Shown here one piece after another: positions 42,548 through 52,625 of a stretch of DNA of 64,000 bases. The stretch is taken from the IMG/VR virus record IMGVR_UViG_3300049460_000121, positions 1 through 64,000 of that record; one strand, given 5' to 3'. A program made the position numbers and the translations under genes. Within the stretch, counting starts at the first letter, position 1. Each line of letters opens with the position of its first letter. The notes under the pieces were generated by a model that saw only the letters and a list, made by a program, of their open reading frames with translations, was not told where the DNA came from and did no database searches. This stretch comes from a virus.

Positions 42548-42557
42548 TAATGTATTA
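42548..42557 (-). promoter_or_regulatory. TACATTA-type motif with adjacent hairpin
   Basis: TAATACATTA on the minus strand, about 125 bases before 42422. A 9-bp inverted repeat (42523-42531 with 42541-42549) borders it and may end the 43985 transcript. Confidence 0.3.
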
Positions 42558-42566
42558 CTTAAAATT

Positions 42567-43985
42567 TTACAGAGCATCGATTTGCGGAGTACCCGAAACA
42601 GAGCCACCTTTAGCCACGAAGGCTTTGAAATCAGGATCCTCACGATCCAGGAACACTTCGATCATGGACTTACACGCCATCGCCCGGTTAGGGGTTGGGC
42701 CTGTGCCTTGTAAGACGTACTGACTCTTACAGCCGGTCAGTGTCCCACTCATGATCTTGATCTCACCACCACTGTCGTAGTAGACCTCCACAGCCATCGT
42801 AGGGATCAACAGGTCTGGGTTGGAACGTTCCCAAGGCAGCAACATGAACTGACCTTGACGACGAGCCATCTTCGACGCTTCGACGTACGGGTTAGCGCTG
42901 AAGGTTTTCTCCGACCGCTTGGCGTAGTGCGCACCATTCCCCACCACAGTCGTTGCAAACTCACTGTTGTTGGTACTTCGGTTCATGGTGTACTTGTTAC
43001 CTTCGGCTTTACCCATGCCACCGATCAGATTGTTAGCGTCCGCAAACCGAGTGGCGTTACCTTCGGTGTTGAGGATGTCCAGCGAATCATTGAACAGCTT
43101 AGGTGCACCCGCAGACCACACCGAGATGCAACGGCCATCATCAGTCCAGGTCTTGTCAATCCCGCTAGTCGCCTGAGACGGTGCCATGAAGATCTGCAAG
43201 ACCCGTTTAGCTTTGTCGAGACGCTTGGTGTCGTATAACGGCCAGGCGTAGACGAACTGCTGCTGGATGTAGAAGCCCAAACCCGAGGAGTAGATGCCAC
43301 CCTTCTCGTTTTGCAGCAAGTCAGGCAGGTCCACGTACATGGTCCCGTCTTCCAGCACGATGTGGTCGCGTGGAGCCTTGTTGCTTGCCTCCTCCATCTG
43401 GAATCCACTGATCTTGGATTCCACTGGAACCTGAATGGAATTCAAGGCATTGTTGATCAACGTCTTGAGCACCATGTAGGGAGGAGTAGCCCGTACGATC
43501 GTACCGATCGACATCTTCCGCAACTGTGTCACCGCCACTTCCTCCAAGACAAACGTCAGCGTCAACGTCTTGGAGCGGTTAGCGGTCTCACGGTCTTTGA
43601 ACTGTGGAGCGGCTGAGATCTCAGGACCTCGTGGGAGGTCGTCAGTGAGGTAAGCGGTGTAAGTCCTGGCCTCGATGGCTCCAGCCCCCTCACCGCCACT
43701 GACGCCCGTCAGGATGTGCTTCTTAATGGTGATCGTGAGGTCATCCTGAAACGGAGCGATGTCAAAGATCGCTGTACCCGATCCGTACTGCAACGTGACC
43801 GAGTGATCGTCCATGTAAGCGACTTTGTAATCACGATCCACGTCCATGCGCATCGTTTGCAGAGGGTGGAGTTGTCGACCCCCTGCGTTGACGAAGATCT
43901 CGAGTTTGTAGTACGGACTACCAGGCTTGCCAGTGATCCGTCTCAGCTCCAACCCGAGAGCCGATGACTCAACTGCGACTGCCAT
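42567..43985 (-). CDS. Virion structural protein
   Basis: A 472-residue beta-rich protein with no recognised enzymatic motif. It is the last of four overlapping minus-strand genes (42567-47990) of virion type. GGAG precedes the ATG. A tail or baseplate role is inferred from operon context only. Confidence 0.5.
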   Translation of the reverse strand: MAVAVESSALGLELRRITGKPGSPYYKLEIFVNAGGRQLHPLQTMRMDVDRDYKVAYMDDHSVTLQYGSGTAIFDIAPFQDDLTITIKKHILTGVSGGEGAGAIEARTYTAYLTDDLPRGPEISAAPQFKDRETANRSKTLTLTFVLEEVAVTQLRKMSIGTIVRATPPYMVLKTLINNALNSIQVPVESKISGFQMEEASNKAPRDHIVLEDGTMYVDLPDLLQNEKGGIYSSGLGFYIQQQFVYAWPLYDTKRLDKAKRVLQIFMAPSQATSGIDKTWTDDGRCISVWSAGAPKLFNDSLDILNTEGNATRFADANNLIGGMGKAEGNKYTMNRSTNNSEFATTVVGNGAHYAKRSEKTFSANPYVEASKMARRQGQFMLLPWERSNPDLLIPTMAVEVYYDSGGEIKIMSGTLTGCKSQYVLQGTGPTPNRAMACKSMIEVFLDREDPDFKAFVAKGGSVSGTPQIDAL

Positions 43986-44610
43986 GTTCTAAACTCTCCA
44001 AGTAGCGTTCGATGGCATCCATCCGAGTGACGGACTTCGGTGTGGCTTCTGGTGGCGCTGTACCTTCCTCCTGATGACCCTGGTTGAGACCAAAGCTGAA
44101 CGAAGGACGAACAGGCATAGCGCTGTGCATCGAGCTGGACACCACCATGGAGTCGATGTCTTTGTTGAACTCTTTAGCCCATGGCCGAATGACCGTGGCG
44201 AACTCGGACATGTTCTTGAAGTCTTCAGGATCTGGAGCGACGTACGTGATGTTCGTCCGCATCTCGGCCAAGTGGAACTCCAGGTGGTCGACGATACGCT
44301 TGTACGCGTCAGCCGCTACCTTGTGGGTAGGGAAGCTGATGGAGGCGCCGTCTGCGAACAGATCGACGATCTCCATGATGGTCCCACCCGTCGGGATCAT
44401 CTCACCAGTCAGACGAGTCATGTCGTCGTCACTGCCGTCAGAGACGATGGAGATGTTCAGGGTCTTGTTACGAGCCCTGAAACTGACGTGGTCCAGATTG
44501 AACAGGACTTGGTAGTCCTTGTCGAACAGGAAGTACGCTGTCGACTTTGCACGGACCTTCTTAGGCGGAGCCTTATGAAAGCCAGACCGTTGGATGGGCA
44601 TCGATTGCAT
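43969..44610 (-). CDS. Hypothetical virion-associated protein
   Basis: A 213-residue protein; basic N-terminus, mixed centre, Pro/Glu-rich tail. The ATG overlaps the upstream stop (TGATG), and its end overlaps 43985 by 17 bases. Virion role from context. Confidence 0.5.
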   Translation of the reverse strand: MQSMPIQRSGFHKAPPKKVRAKSTAYFLFDKDYQVLFNLDHVSFRARNKTLNISIVSDGSDDDMTRLTGEMIPTGGTIMEIVDLFADGASISFPTHKVAADAYKRIVDHLEFHLAEMRTNITYVAPDPEDFKNMSEFATVIRPWAKEFNKDIDSMVVSSSMHSAMPVRPSFSFGLNQGHQEEGTAPPEATPKSVTRMDAIERYLESLEHGSRS

Positions 44611-45965
44611 CAGAGAACCCCAGGGGCTAATTTGATCAATGCCAAGATCACGGGGATGTAGTAGAAGCGTTCCAGGTTAGGAAACCGTGGAGCTTCCTCT
44701 GCCACACGCAAGAGGTCTTGGAGATCGGTGGATTCGGTATCGAGGCGGTCGTAGAGCAACCGTTCAAGGATACTCTTGTTACCGCCATCGTCGTAGAACT
44801 CATCACTGAAGATGTAGTTCTTGTCTTTGAGGACAGGATGGATCAGAGGAATCTCGCGAACACTGACCTCAGTGCCCTGCGTCAAGTCCAGGTGTGGCAG
44901 GAGGGCGTTCATGGTACCGCTACGCACGCCAGCTTCGATGAAGTCTTCCTGCCCATGCGCCAACTCAAGCTCAGAGTCAATGCTGAACGGAACGTCCCGC
45001 ATCGTCACCACTTGCTTAATGCCGCTGAAGTAGATCGAGTTCATCATCGGACGAGCACGGAAGGAATGGATGTCGCTGATTCCCCCGTAACGCGAAACGC
45101 TGGACAGCAAAGAGATGTCCATCCGCATGATTGCATCGAATAACGAGTACTGGTTAGAAAATACATCGTTCTGCACGCCGAGCTCAGTAATCTGCAACAC
45201 CAGCGGGAAGGAACGACTGTCCACGGTCGCACGAATGAAGCGCGTCATGTACGGATCGTAGGTCGGTACCAGTTGGCCAGGTACGCACAGGGTCTTGAAC
45301 TCGGTAGCGTAGAAGTCACGCAGGTACAGATGCGCCAGACGTTCGTAAGCACGACCCAGACGGCGGATGACATCCACCTCTTCTTCACGGATCAGGCATT
45401 GAATGCCGTTGCGCATGTTCTCACGGTCGAAGATGAAGGTGGCTACCGTCTTCTTCTTGAGACCGGCCATGACTTCGGCAGTGATATTGCGCGTGGCGCG
45501 GTAACTGATCTCTGTCCCGGATTCAGGATAGATGGTGTTACGTTTGGCTTCAGTCACCTGGAACAGTGCAGACGTCCCATTACCGATGTCGGCAATAAAG
45601 ATGTCACCCAAGTTCGGTGTCATCGGACTGTAGACCATGGAAGAGCCCGTAGACTCCCAACCACGACTGTCCTCAGCGTTCTGGCTGTGGGACAGTGGTT
45701 GTGTCACCACCAATTCCCAACCACGGATCAGGTGTAGTTGTTGCAAGGCCGCCAGCAAGTCATCCTGATAGGACGCTGCTGCGTTATCGCGCAGTTGGAC
45801 CTGGTTGTAGAAGTCAACAACCATGCGTTGGCCAGATGGGAACAAGGCCAGGGTGTCGTAACTCACCTTGCGGGTATCAACCACTGGCGATTGGTAGGTC
45901 TCTTCGTGCTTCTTGAGGTTCGGTACATCGGGCGCTTTGGCCACAGGTACTGTTGGAAGTGGCAT
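44610..45965 (-). CDS. Virion structural protein
   Basis: A 451-residue beta-rich protein. The start at 45965 is chosen because GGAG lies 9 bases upstream; ATGs at 45986 and 46046 lack sites. No family was recognised. Coupled to the 44610 gene. Likely a tail/baseplate component by context. Confidence 0.5.
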   Translation of the reverse strand: MPLPTVPVAKAPDVPNLKKHEETYQSPVVDTRKVSYDTLALFPSGQRMVVDFYNQVQLRDNAAASYQDDLLAALQQLHLIRGWELVVTQPLSHSQNAEDSRGWESTGSSMVYSPMTPNLGDIFIADIGNGTSALFQVTEAKRNTIYPESGTEISYRATRNITAEVMAGLKKKTVATFIFDRENMRNGIQCLIREEEVDVIRRLGRAYERLAHLYLRDFYATEFKTLCVPGQLVPTYDPYMTRFIRATVDSRSFPLVLQITELGVQNDVFSNQYSLFDAIMRMDISLLSSVSRYGGISDIHSFRARPMMNSIYFSGIKQVVTMRDVPFSIDSELELAHGQEDFIEAGVRSGTMNALLPHLDLTQGTEVSVREIPLIHPVLKDKNYIFSDEFYDDGGNKSILERLLYDRLDTESTDLQDLLRVAEEAPRFPNLERFYYIPVILALIKLAPGVL

Positions 45966-46097
45966 AACTGACTCCAAGTTAGCCATCCCAATGGATATAC
46001 CGAGCGATATACCCACTGAGACGCTCTGTAATGACGCACACAGCACGTTCTCTATAAAGACAAACGCATGTATACCTTTCGGCTAACAGCGCTGGTA

Positions 46098-47990
46098 TCA
46101 GCGCAGGGCCATGATGGAGAGGAACTGCACGTAATGAGGTCCACCGTTGGTACGGCTACGCACTCCTGGATCGGTGATGTCAACCCAACCAGGAGGATGA
46201 GGACCTACGCCACTACCGTCATTAGGCCAACCGCCATTGCCGGTGTTACCGCCTGGACGTGTATCGACCCAGTTACCGTCTTCGTCCCAATAGCCTGGAC
46301 TACCCCCGCCACCAGAACCATCCGGATTGCTGATCCCGCCATCGGACATATTCACTCGCCAGTTGCTACCGGTGTACAGACTCGGGTCACGAGGACCGTA
46401 CTGTTTAACCGCCGAGGCAAACTGCCCGCCCGCATTTCTCCCTACACCCGACAGACCACCCCGCCATCGATTGTCAATACCGCCTGGACCTTCGTAGCGA
46501 TGTCCACCCTGGTTAAACATGCCGTAACCATGAGCCATGATGAACTGGAAGAACCAGACCAGGTAGTTGGTCACGATGAACTTGCCATCGATCAACCGAC
46601 GCACTGCCCATTCGACGTCCAATGGAGGTACGACTGTTTGGAACAGCAGTAACGTCGCGATTGGGTTGGTCTTCATGTCCATGATGGCATCAGGCACGAA
46701 CAGACTGTAGTTGGTCACGAACGACATGCGCAGGTGATAGGTCCGACGCAAGTCCAGAGGCTTGGTGGTTCGAACACGCAGGTGCTCATCGATCACCAGG
46801 ATCTCTTGCGCCATGGCGGTGTCGTCACAGAACAGCGTGAACAACACCGGAGACTGACCTTTGACGGTAAGCTTCTGTGGAGCCTGTCTGAACAGCGTGT
46901 CGATTTCCTGGATGAACGTCATGTCTGGTAAGGCAGACAGGTCCAGGATGTCTTGTGGGTCGGTAGGATCGAGTACAATCATCCAGCTGATGATTGGAAT
47001 CGAGTAGACCGGTTGTGCGCTCTTCGGTGGAATCCATTCGTCGTAGTACGGCACACGCAAACCGCCCGTCGGAGCAGGATAGTAGTTCACCCACTCATTC
47101 ATGGTGTCGAGCGCCTTGATCCCGATCGATCCATTCTTGTCGAGTTCTTCTACAGAGAACTTGGCAGTCGAATCGAAGAAGTCAGCACCGACGTGTTGTT
47201 GATGGACGACCAACGGGTAAGCGAAGTACAGATGAGTGCAGCGATCGTATTGCAGCTGATAGCTGAATTCGATTTCCCACGTCGAGTTACCGGCCATCTT
47301 CCGTTCCTTCGGGATGTCGGTGAAGTCGAAGTAACCGGTGATTGCTACCTGCTTCTGTTTGACCATCATGTTCAATGTGTCTTGACGACCATCGACAGTA
47401 CCGATCAAGTGGAACGGTACACACTGGCAGGACTTGAACCACTCGGCGAACGTTTCACCGTAACCGGCAATCCCTTCCCGCAGTTCGTGGATGTGAGCCA
47501 ACGTCCCGAGCGTGCCATCAGCAATCGGGATGTCGTATTCGATCTCATGGGTGATGGACGTGCGGTTCTGCTTACGCTTGACCGCCATCTCGTCACGCCA
47601 ACGAATAGCTTCCTGTCTGGTAGCACAGGTGTACTTGAATGACAACACCAGGTCCGAAGTGACGAACACTGGACGGAGCGACAGACCCAGACGACGATCC
47701 TCGTAGAACGGAGGTTGTTCGTTGTCCATGACACTGCCAGTCAACATCGAGTCATTCTTGATGCTGTCATCAGCCACCACCACAAGGCGGCGGTCAGACG
47801 ACCAACGGATCTCTTGAGTTTCTCCGAGGGCGGTACCAGGCTGGTTGACTTGTTCAAACTCACCGGGCATGTACAGGGGAGTCTTCTGGTCAATATCGCA
47901 GATGCGCATTACATCGCGCGCAATCGACATGGCCACAGGACGTGTGATGTTTTCGTAATTGGTCGTTAAACCCAACGTGATCCGGGGCAT
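46098..47990 (-). CDS. Virion structural protein with Gly-rich tail
   Basis: A 630-residue protein: about 500 residues of mixed beta fold, then a Gly/Asn/Pro-rich low-complexity tail (about 515-625) with collagen-like character. AAGGA precedes the ATG at 47990. Such tails occur in phage fibre and baseplate proteins; placement here is inferred. A small hairpin overlaps the stop codon. Confidence 0.52.
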   Translation of the reverse strand: MPRITLGLTTNYENITRPVAMSIARDVMRICDIDQKTPLYMPGEFEQVNQPGTALGETQEIRWSSDRRLVVVADDSIKNDSMLTGSVMDNEQPPFYEDRRLGLSLRPVFVTSDLVLSFKYTCATRQEAIRWRDEMAVKRKQNRTSITHEIEYDIPIADGTLGTLAHIHELREGIAGYGETFAEWFKSCQCVPFHLIGTVDGRQDTLNMMVKQKQVAITGYFDFTDIPKERKMAGNSTWEIEFSYQLQYDRCTHLYFAYPLVVHQQHVGADFFDSTAKFSVEELDKNGSIGIKALDTMNEWVNYYPAPTGGLRVPYYDEWIPPKSAQPVYSIPIISWMIVLDPTDPQDILDLSALPDMTFIQEIDTLFRQAPQKLTVKGQSPVLFTLFCDDTAMAQEILVIDEHLRVRTTKPLDLRRTYHLRMSFVTNYSLFVPDAIMDMKTNPIATLLLFQTVVPPLDVEWAVRRLIDGKFIVTNYLVWFFQFIMAHGYGMFNQGGHRYEGPGGIDNRWRGGLSGVGRNAGGQFASAVKQYGPRDPSLYTGSNWRVNMSDGGISNPDGSGGGGSPGYWDEDGNWVDTRPGGNTGNGGWPNDGSGVGPHPPGWVDITDPGVRSRTNGGPHYVQFLSIMALR

Positions 47991-48017
47991 GGATAATTGT
48001 CCTTGGTAGAAACGATA

Positions 48018-48053
48018 CACAGCATAAAACGGAGGCGGGCAACCCACCTCCGT
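48018..48053 (-). terminator. Hairpin terminator with TTTTATGCTG tail
   Basis: Stem ACGGAGG/CCTCCGT (48029-48053) with an inner GGG/CCC, followed on the minus strand by TTTTATGCTGTG; downstream of 48067. Confidence 0.8.
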
Positions 48054-48066
48054 CTCATGGGCGTTA

Positions 48067-49395
48067 TCAGTCTTGGATGACCGATTCTTCAGCCAAGGTC
48101 AACACGCTGGAAGCAGCGTACAGAGTACGGGCAACCAGAACGTTGATGGTCCAAGACAAGCCGTTGATGACTTCAACGATCTCGTACTCGGTTTCCATGA
48201 CACGGCCGATGGTGCTGGTGGTTTCAGTCACGGTGGTGTAAGACGGACGACCGTCAGCATCAACGGTTTGTTGTTGCATCTCGCGATCGATCTGATACTT
48301 CGAACCGACACGCTCAACAGCGGTTTCAGCCGCCTTCAGAACGCGCATGGATTCTTTCTCGATACCACGGATGGTAGCAACGGCGCTGTCCAACAGCACG
48401 TCGATAGCATCCAGGTACGCAGACACCTGTTCTGGAGTCAGAGACTTCAGAGGCACAGCGTTCTTGGCCACCATGTCAGCGCTTGGCGAGGTGTCACGGA
48501 AAGTGACGATCATGTAATCGCCGTCATCTGGTTCGGTCATCAGCGACTTATTGCCCAGCAAGTGGGCAGGTTGCAACTTGATCGCCGCTTCCAGCTGTTC
48601 CAACACCTTGCCGAGGTCAGCACGGAACATGGCCGATGCAGGACGGTCAGTGCCCAGCAGTTGATCCAGACGGCTCGACAGGATGGACTCGATACCACCT
48701 TGAGCGCCCAGCAGGATTTGAGCCAGCTGAGTGTTCAGGGAAGCTTCGGATGCCATGGCTGCCAATGGATCAGTTGCGAAGCCATCACCTTGTACCAGGC
48801 CCGCTGCGTACTTGCCGAGTTTCAGTTCCTTGCCACCAGACCCTTTGCGGGAACCGATGCGAGCACGGATGCTGTTCAGGCGTTTGCGCAGACGCTCAAC
48901 GGTTACGAACAGGCGCCGCCACCACAGAGCGATGCGAGCAAAGAAGTTCTTCACCGACGCTTTGAAGGAAGAGGCTGCCTGACCAACCCAATCGCGCAGG
49001 GAGTCGATGGACTCCAAGGAGATCTGACCGTTGAGCTCCTGGTTCAGACGAGGAACTTCCACATCCAGGATACGTCGGATGGATTCGAGCGAAGCGTTGG
49101 CGATTGGCACGAAAGCGTCAGCCGATACTGCGTCAACAGCCGGAGCTGCATCAACGATCGACATGACAGCGCCCACGCCGCTGTTGATGGCGTCGGAACC
49201 AACGGCCGGTGCGTCAGCTTCGATCAGGCACTGAAGCTCTTCGTCGACTTCGTTGCGGTCTTCACGGATCTCGAGGATGGTTTCAGAGTCCATCGGAAGA
49301 TCGTTGGAGAGTTCGGTAGGAGCGGCCACCACTGCCGATTCAAAGCTGGCACTGCCCGCCATGAAAGATTTGAAGTCTGCTGCAAGTTTAGACAT
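48067..49395 (-). CDS. Internal-head-type virion protein
   Basis: A 442-residue member of the internal-head set. S-F-E is at residues 17-19, with two S-L-E motifs (about 102 and 125) before a basic Trp/Arg-rich amphipathic stretch (about 140-185) and a helical body. It starts five bases after the 49400 paralogue (AGG site). Processing is inferred. Confidence 0.6.
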   Translation of the reverse strand: MSKLAADFKSFMAGSASFESAVVAAPTELSNDLPMDSETILEIREDRNEVDEELQCLIEADAPAVGSDAINSGVGAVMSIVDAAPAVDAVSADAFVPIANASLESIRRILDVEVPRLNQELNGQISLESIDSLRDWVGQAASSFKASVKNFFARIALWWRRLFVTVERLRKRLNSIRARIGSRKGSGGKELKLGKYAAGLVQGDGFATDPLAAMASEASLNTQLAQILLGAQGGIESILSSRLDQLLGTDRPASAMFRADLGKVLEQLEAAIKLQPAHLLGNKSLMTEPDDGDYMIVTFRDTSPSADMVAKNAVPLKSLTPEQVSAYLDAIDVLLDSAVATIRGIEKESMRVLKAAETAVERVGSKYQIDREMQQQTVDADGRPSYTTVTETTSTIGRVMETEYEIVEVINGLSWTINVLVARTLYAASSVLTLAEESVIQD

Positions 49396-49399
49396 GGGA

Positions 49400-50581
49400 T
49401 TACCTTTGAGCTTTCAATGAAGAATGGCAGTAGTGAAGGACCGCCTTACATACCGAGATTGCATCGTTGCCCAGAGGGCGACTGATGTTTGTTGTCCAGT
49501 ACATCAACGCGTTGACCGTCTTACGAATGTAATCGCGATCACCTGCGCTCATCGCACCGTCTGAAGCAATGCGCATGCTGAAGTTTTCAGCCACGCTCTT
49601 CGCACGCTTGATCTTAGCGAGCGTTGTACTGTTACTTGCCCGACTGATTGCACCCAGGATCTCGACCAGGATCTCTGGCATCTTGACGATGTCGAGAGGA
49701 CCCAAGGTATCGAAGTCGCGTTGTGCGGCGTAGGTGAATTGCTCAATCGTGGAATCCGAATACACGAACCCATGGAAGCGCAACCCCACCGTACCCTTAT
49801 CACGCAAGTCCGATTGGAACAGGTACACCGTCTTACCGCCGATCAGCGGTGAAGTGCCCTGCACACCGTCGCGCCTGAAACGTTCGCGGGGAACAGGCTT
49901 CATGTTCAGTCGATTAGCGAGCCGTTGGAAGGGAATGGTTTCGACGATGTCAATACAAGCCGTCTTCTTATCCTCACCCGTCACCACGGTTGGCATCTTG
50001 TCCAAAGCACGCAACACGTCATTAGGCAGGTCGCCGAATGTCACGTTACATACGTTCAACAAAATCCGCAGTTCGTGTTCCATACGGATCGAGTCGGACA
50101 TGTAGTTGTGTCCGCGACGCAGATAACGGTGCAGACGGTTCAGGGTAACGAAGGGTTTATCCACCGTACGACCCCGAGCAGCAATGGCAGCCTTCTGCAT
50201 CATGAAAGCACGACGACGCAGGATGGTCACCATGATGTCGATCTCCGACATCCACTGCATGAAGCGTTTGAAGAACTCAGCGATTGCTCGACCGATAGCC
50301 TTGGCCACAGAGACCAACGCGTTCTCACTGGCTTCGAAACTCATGTCCACACTTTCAAGACTGATGTCCGTGCCTTCAACCGCCAGACGATAGACGTCAG
50401 TGGAAGCTTCACGGAACTCATGGTCTGTCATGTCTGGTTTAGCCAACACGAGGTGGGACAGAGCGTCGTGGGTGTCCAGCAAACGGACCACTGCCTCGAA
50501 ACTCTCGTCAACCAACCGGTCGTGTTCTCGTAACACGTCTACCGACTCATCGTCGTCGATAGTTTCAAGTTCTGACTCCAT
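49400..50581 (-). CDS. Internal-head-type virion protein
   Basis: A 393-residue member of the set: a very acidic N-terminus, S-L-E then S-F-E near residues 74-82, a basic amphipathic helix with F-F-K-R-F-M-Q-W (about 95-125), then a mixed body. GAGG lies only two bases from the ATG, so translation may be weak. Paired with 48067. Confidence 0.58.
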   Translation of the reverse strand: MESELETIDDDESVDVLREHDRLVDESFEAVVRLLDTHDALSHLVLAKPDMTDHEFREASTDVYRLAVEGTDISLESVDMSFEASENALVSVAKAIGRAIAEFFKRFMQWMSEIDIMVTILRRRAFMMQKAAIAARGRTVDKPFVTLNRLHRYLRRGHNYMSDSIRMEHELRILLNVCNVTFGDLPNDVLRALDKMPTVVTGEDKKTACIDIVETIPFQRLANRLNMKPVPRERFRRDGVQGTSPLIGGKTVYLFQSDLRDKGTVGLRFHGFVYSDSTIEQFTYAAQRDFDTLGPLDIVKMPEILVEILGAISRASNSTTLAKIKRAKSVAENFSMRIASDGAMSAGDRDYIRKTVNALMYWTTNISRPLGNDAISVCKAVLHYCHSSLKAQR

Positions 50582-50619
50582 ATCCTCACCACTGGTAGGT
50601 TAAGCTATATGATTCAGGA

Positions 50620-50648
50620 AACAGCATAAAGGAGGACCGAAGTCCTCC
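50620..50648 (-). terminator. Hairpin terminator with TTTATGCTG tail
   Basis: A 7-bp stem (GGAGGAC/GTCCTCC, loop CGAA) followed on the minus strand by TTTATGCTGTTT, downstream of 50669. Confidence 0.8.
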
Positions 50649-50668
50649 CCTACACTAATTGCCGTACA

Positions 50669-52006
50669 TCAGACTACAGCGACGCCAGTACCTGGCTCCT
50701 TGTCTTCTTTTGTAGCAGCAGCTGCGCCTTTGTGCTTGGCAGCCGAGGCCATGCCCAGGCTGTAAGCTTGCTTGGCAACAGTGCCCATGAAGGCCACGTA
50801 TTGCGGAGCGTAGGAGGACACCTGCTTGACCAGGGACTGAGCAGTGCTGAAGAGTTTCTTCGCTTCTGCTTGGTCAGCTGCGTCGCCCGACTTGTCTGCG
50901 CCTTTCTTCGCAGCGTCGATTACCGCGTGTGCTTGGCGAACGGATTCGCTGCTGTCGGTAGCGATCTTTTCCATCAATGCGCCGATGGATTCCAGCTTGC
51001 CACCCAATGCCACGATCTGAGGACCGGTCAGTGGAGTGAAGTCTTCGCCGGCCTTAGGCGATTCGCCTTTGGTGATTGCGAACTTCGCTTTCAGTACGCC
51101 GTCGAGACCGCCGCCTTCGCCTGGAGAGAACTTGATGGCGTAGCCGCCGGTCAGGTCGTGATCCTGCTTGTGCAGTTTGGTGTCGATGGTGCGAGCGAAC
51201 GCGCCGATGGTGCCAGCGTCTGCTTTGCTCAGCGCGTTGACGATACCGGTGCTGATAGCACGCAGCTCTTTGGTCACGGTCAGTACGCCAGAGGTCCAAC
51301 CGGACTCTACGGCAGACAGCGCGTGATCAGGATCGACCTTACCGCCAACGACCAGGGCGCTGTAGGACGAACCTTTCAGCTTGCCAGTGGCTTCGCCGCT
51401 TACGCCTTTACCCACGCCTTTCAGCTTGGCACCGGAAGCCTTGACGGCCTTGGCGGATTTGCCGATGGTGTTGACCCAGTTGGTCAGGCGAGTGATCGCG
51501 CCCAGGACGGCAGTCTTCAACACGTTCCAGATGCGGGTCAGAATGTTGCCAGTCTTTTCCTTCGCTTCCGGAGCGGCGTCTTTGGCACCGTCGTGGCCGA
51601 TGGCCAGGGCTTCGAACGAGGCTTGTGCTGCCATCAGGTCGTCAGCGAACAACTCTTTCGGAATTTCACGGGCTTCCAGGGAAACCGCGACGCCTTGCAG
51701 GAACAGCTGCGATGCAGCACCGTCCAGAGGAATGCCGCGAGCTTCGAAGGATTCCAGTTGCAGCATGAACGATTCCATCGATTCGGTCGCGTCAACGAGC
51801 TTCTGCGCGCCAGCGTTCGATTTGTTCAGCTTGATGACTTCCTGAGCGGTTTCTTCGAGGGCTTCCTCGAGGTCACTGCGGGTGTCATCAGTCACAACGG
51901 TCAGCTCGGTAGCACCGGCATCGTTGAGTTCGTTGGTAGGGGCGATGACAGCGACAGCTTCGCCAGACTCCACCGCGTAATCCATCAAGGCTTGGCCGAG
52001 ATCCAT
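50669..52006 (-). CDS. Internal-head-type virion protein
   Basis: A 445-residue member of the set, Ala/Gly/Lys-rich. S-M-E, S-F-E and S-L-E motifs lie between about 76 and 130, then an amphipathic stretch with I-W-N-V-L-K-T-A-V-L (about 152-175). The start at 52006 has GGAG 8 bases upstream. A TATG motif lies at 52090. The role is inferred as for its paralogues. Confidence 0.6.
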   Translation of the reverse strand: MDLGQALMDYAVESGEAVAVIAPTNELNDAGATELTVVTDDTRSDLEEALEETAQEVIKLNKSNAGAQKLVDATESMESFMLQLESFEARGIPLDGAASQLFLQGVAVSLEAREIPKELFADDLMAAQASFEALAIGHDGAKDAAPEAKEKTGNILTRIWNVLKTAVLGAITRLTNWVNTIGKSAKAVKASGAKLKGVGKGVSGEATGKLKGSSYSALVVGGKVDPDHALSAVESGWTSGVLTVTKELRAISTGIVNALSKADAGTIGAFARTIDTKLHKQDHDLTGGYAIKFSPGEGGGLDGVLKAKFAITKGESPKAGEDFTPLTGPQIVALGGKLESIGALMEKIATDSSESVRQAHAVIDAAKKGADKSGDAADQAEAKKLFSTAQSLVKQVSSYAPQYVAFMGTVAKQAYSLGMASAAKHKGAAAATKEDKEPGTGVAVV

Positions 52007-52085
52007 AATGAGACTCCAGGTTCTATTGGTTGTGCGGGGAAAGAGCTCCCCCGCAGTACACATGGTTACGTCTTGCGGCGTAAGG

Positions 52086-52098
52086 TATTCATACTAAC
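52086..52098 (-). promoter_or_regulatory. TATG-type promoter motif (putative late)
   Basis: TTAGTATGAATACC on the minus strand, about 84 bases before 52006. Inferred. Confidence 0.3.
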
Positions 52099-52118
52099 TA
52101 CCTCACGCACTCCAGCTA

Positions 52119-52625
52119 TTAAGCTTGGATGTCACCGACGTAGATTTTCATGGTGCCGATCAGGTCTTCGAAACCGGCGGTGAGGATCCATTGCTGGATC
52201 AGCGCTTCGAGCGACAAACCTGCACACATCTGCAAGGTCTGTTTGGCCGCATCGTTCAGCTGTGGGGGACCCACGGTGGTGTCTTCGCACGGCTTGAGGA
52301 GTAACGCCCAATCCTGGAACGACAGACCGCGACGGGTTTTATCACCGTTCACGATCGCAGCCGTTTCCAGAACGAAAGACGTCACGGAAGCCGATACGAG
52401 TACACCGGGTTGCAACAGGTTGTCGAACAAACCACCAGCCGCAGACCAGGCACGCAGCACCGTCTCCAAAGTCTCGAGCTCCGCAGGGAAACTGATCTCT
52501 TGGTTAGTGGCGCTGCTCGCATACAACGCATCGATATTAGCGTCGTGATACAGAACAGGAGCGTCCTGGGTCTGTGGAGCTTGGTTGTTCGTAGGAAACC
52601 CGCTTACGGTGTAAACGAGGCCCAT
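52119..52625 (-). CDS. Hypothetical virion-associated protein
   Basis: A 168-residue protein, mainly helical, two cysteines. GAGGGG precedes the ATG, which overlaps the stop of the 53527 gene (TAATG). No family was recognised. Confidence 0.52.
   Translation of the reverse strand: MGLVYTVSGFPTNNQAPQTQDAPVLYHDANIDALYASSATNQEISFPAELETLETVLRAWSAAGGLFDNLLQPGVLVSASVTSFVLETAAIVNGDKTRRGLSFQDWALLLKPCEDTTVGPPQLNDAAKQTLQMCAGLSLEALIQQWILTAGFEDLIGTMKIYVGDIQA

Noticed and set aside
48073-49485. 470-codon open frame on the plus strand
   Set aside because: Antisense to the internal-head gene 48067-49395; no promoter or ribosome-binding site.
50732-52183. 483-codon open frame on the plus strand
   Set aside because: Antisense to the internal-head gene 50669-52006; shadow composition rich in Gln, Arg and Phe.
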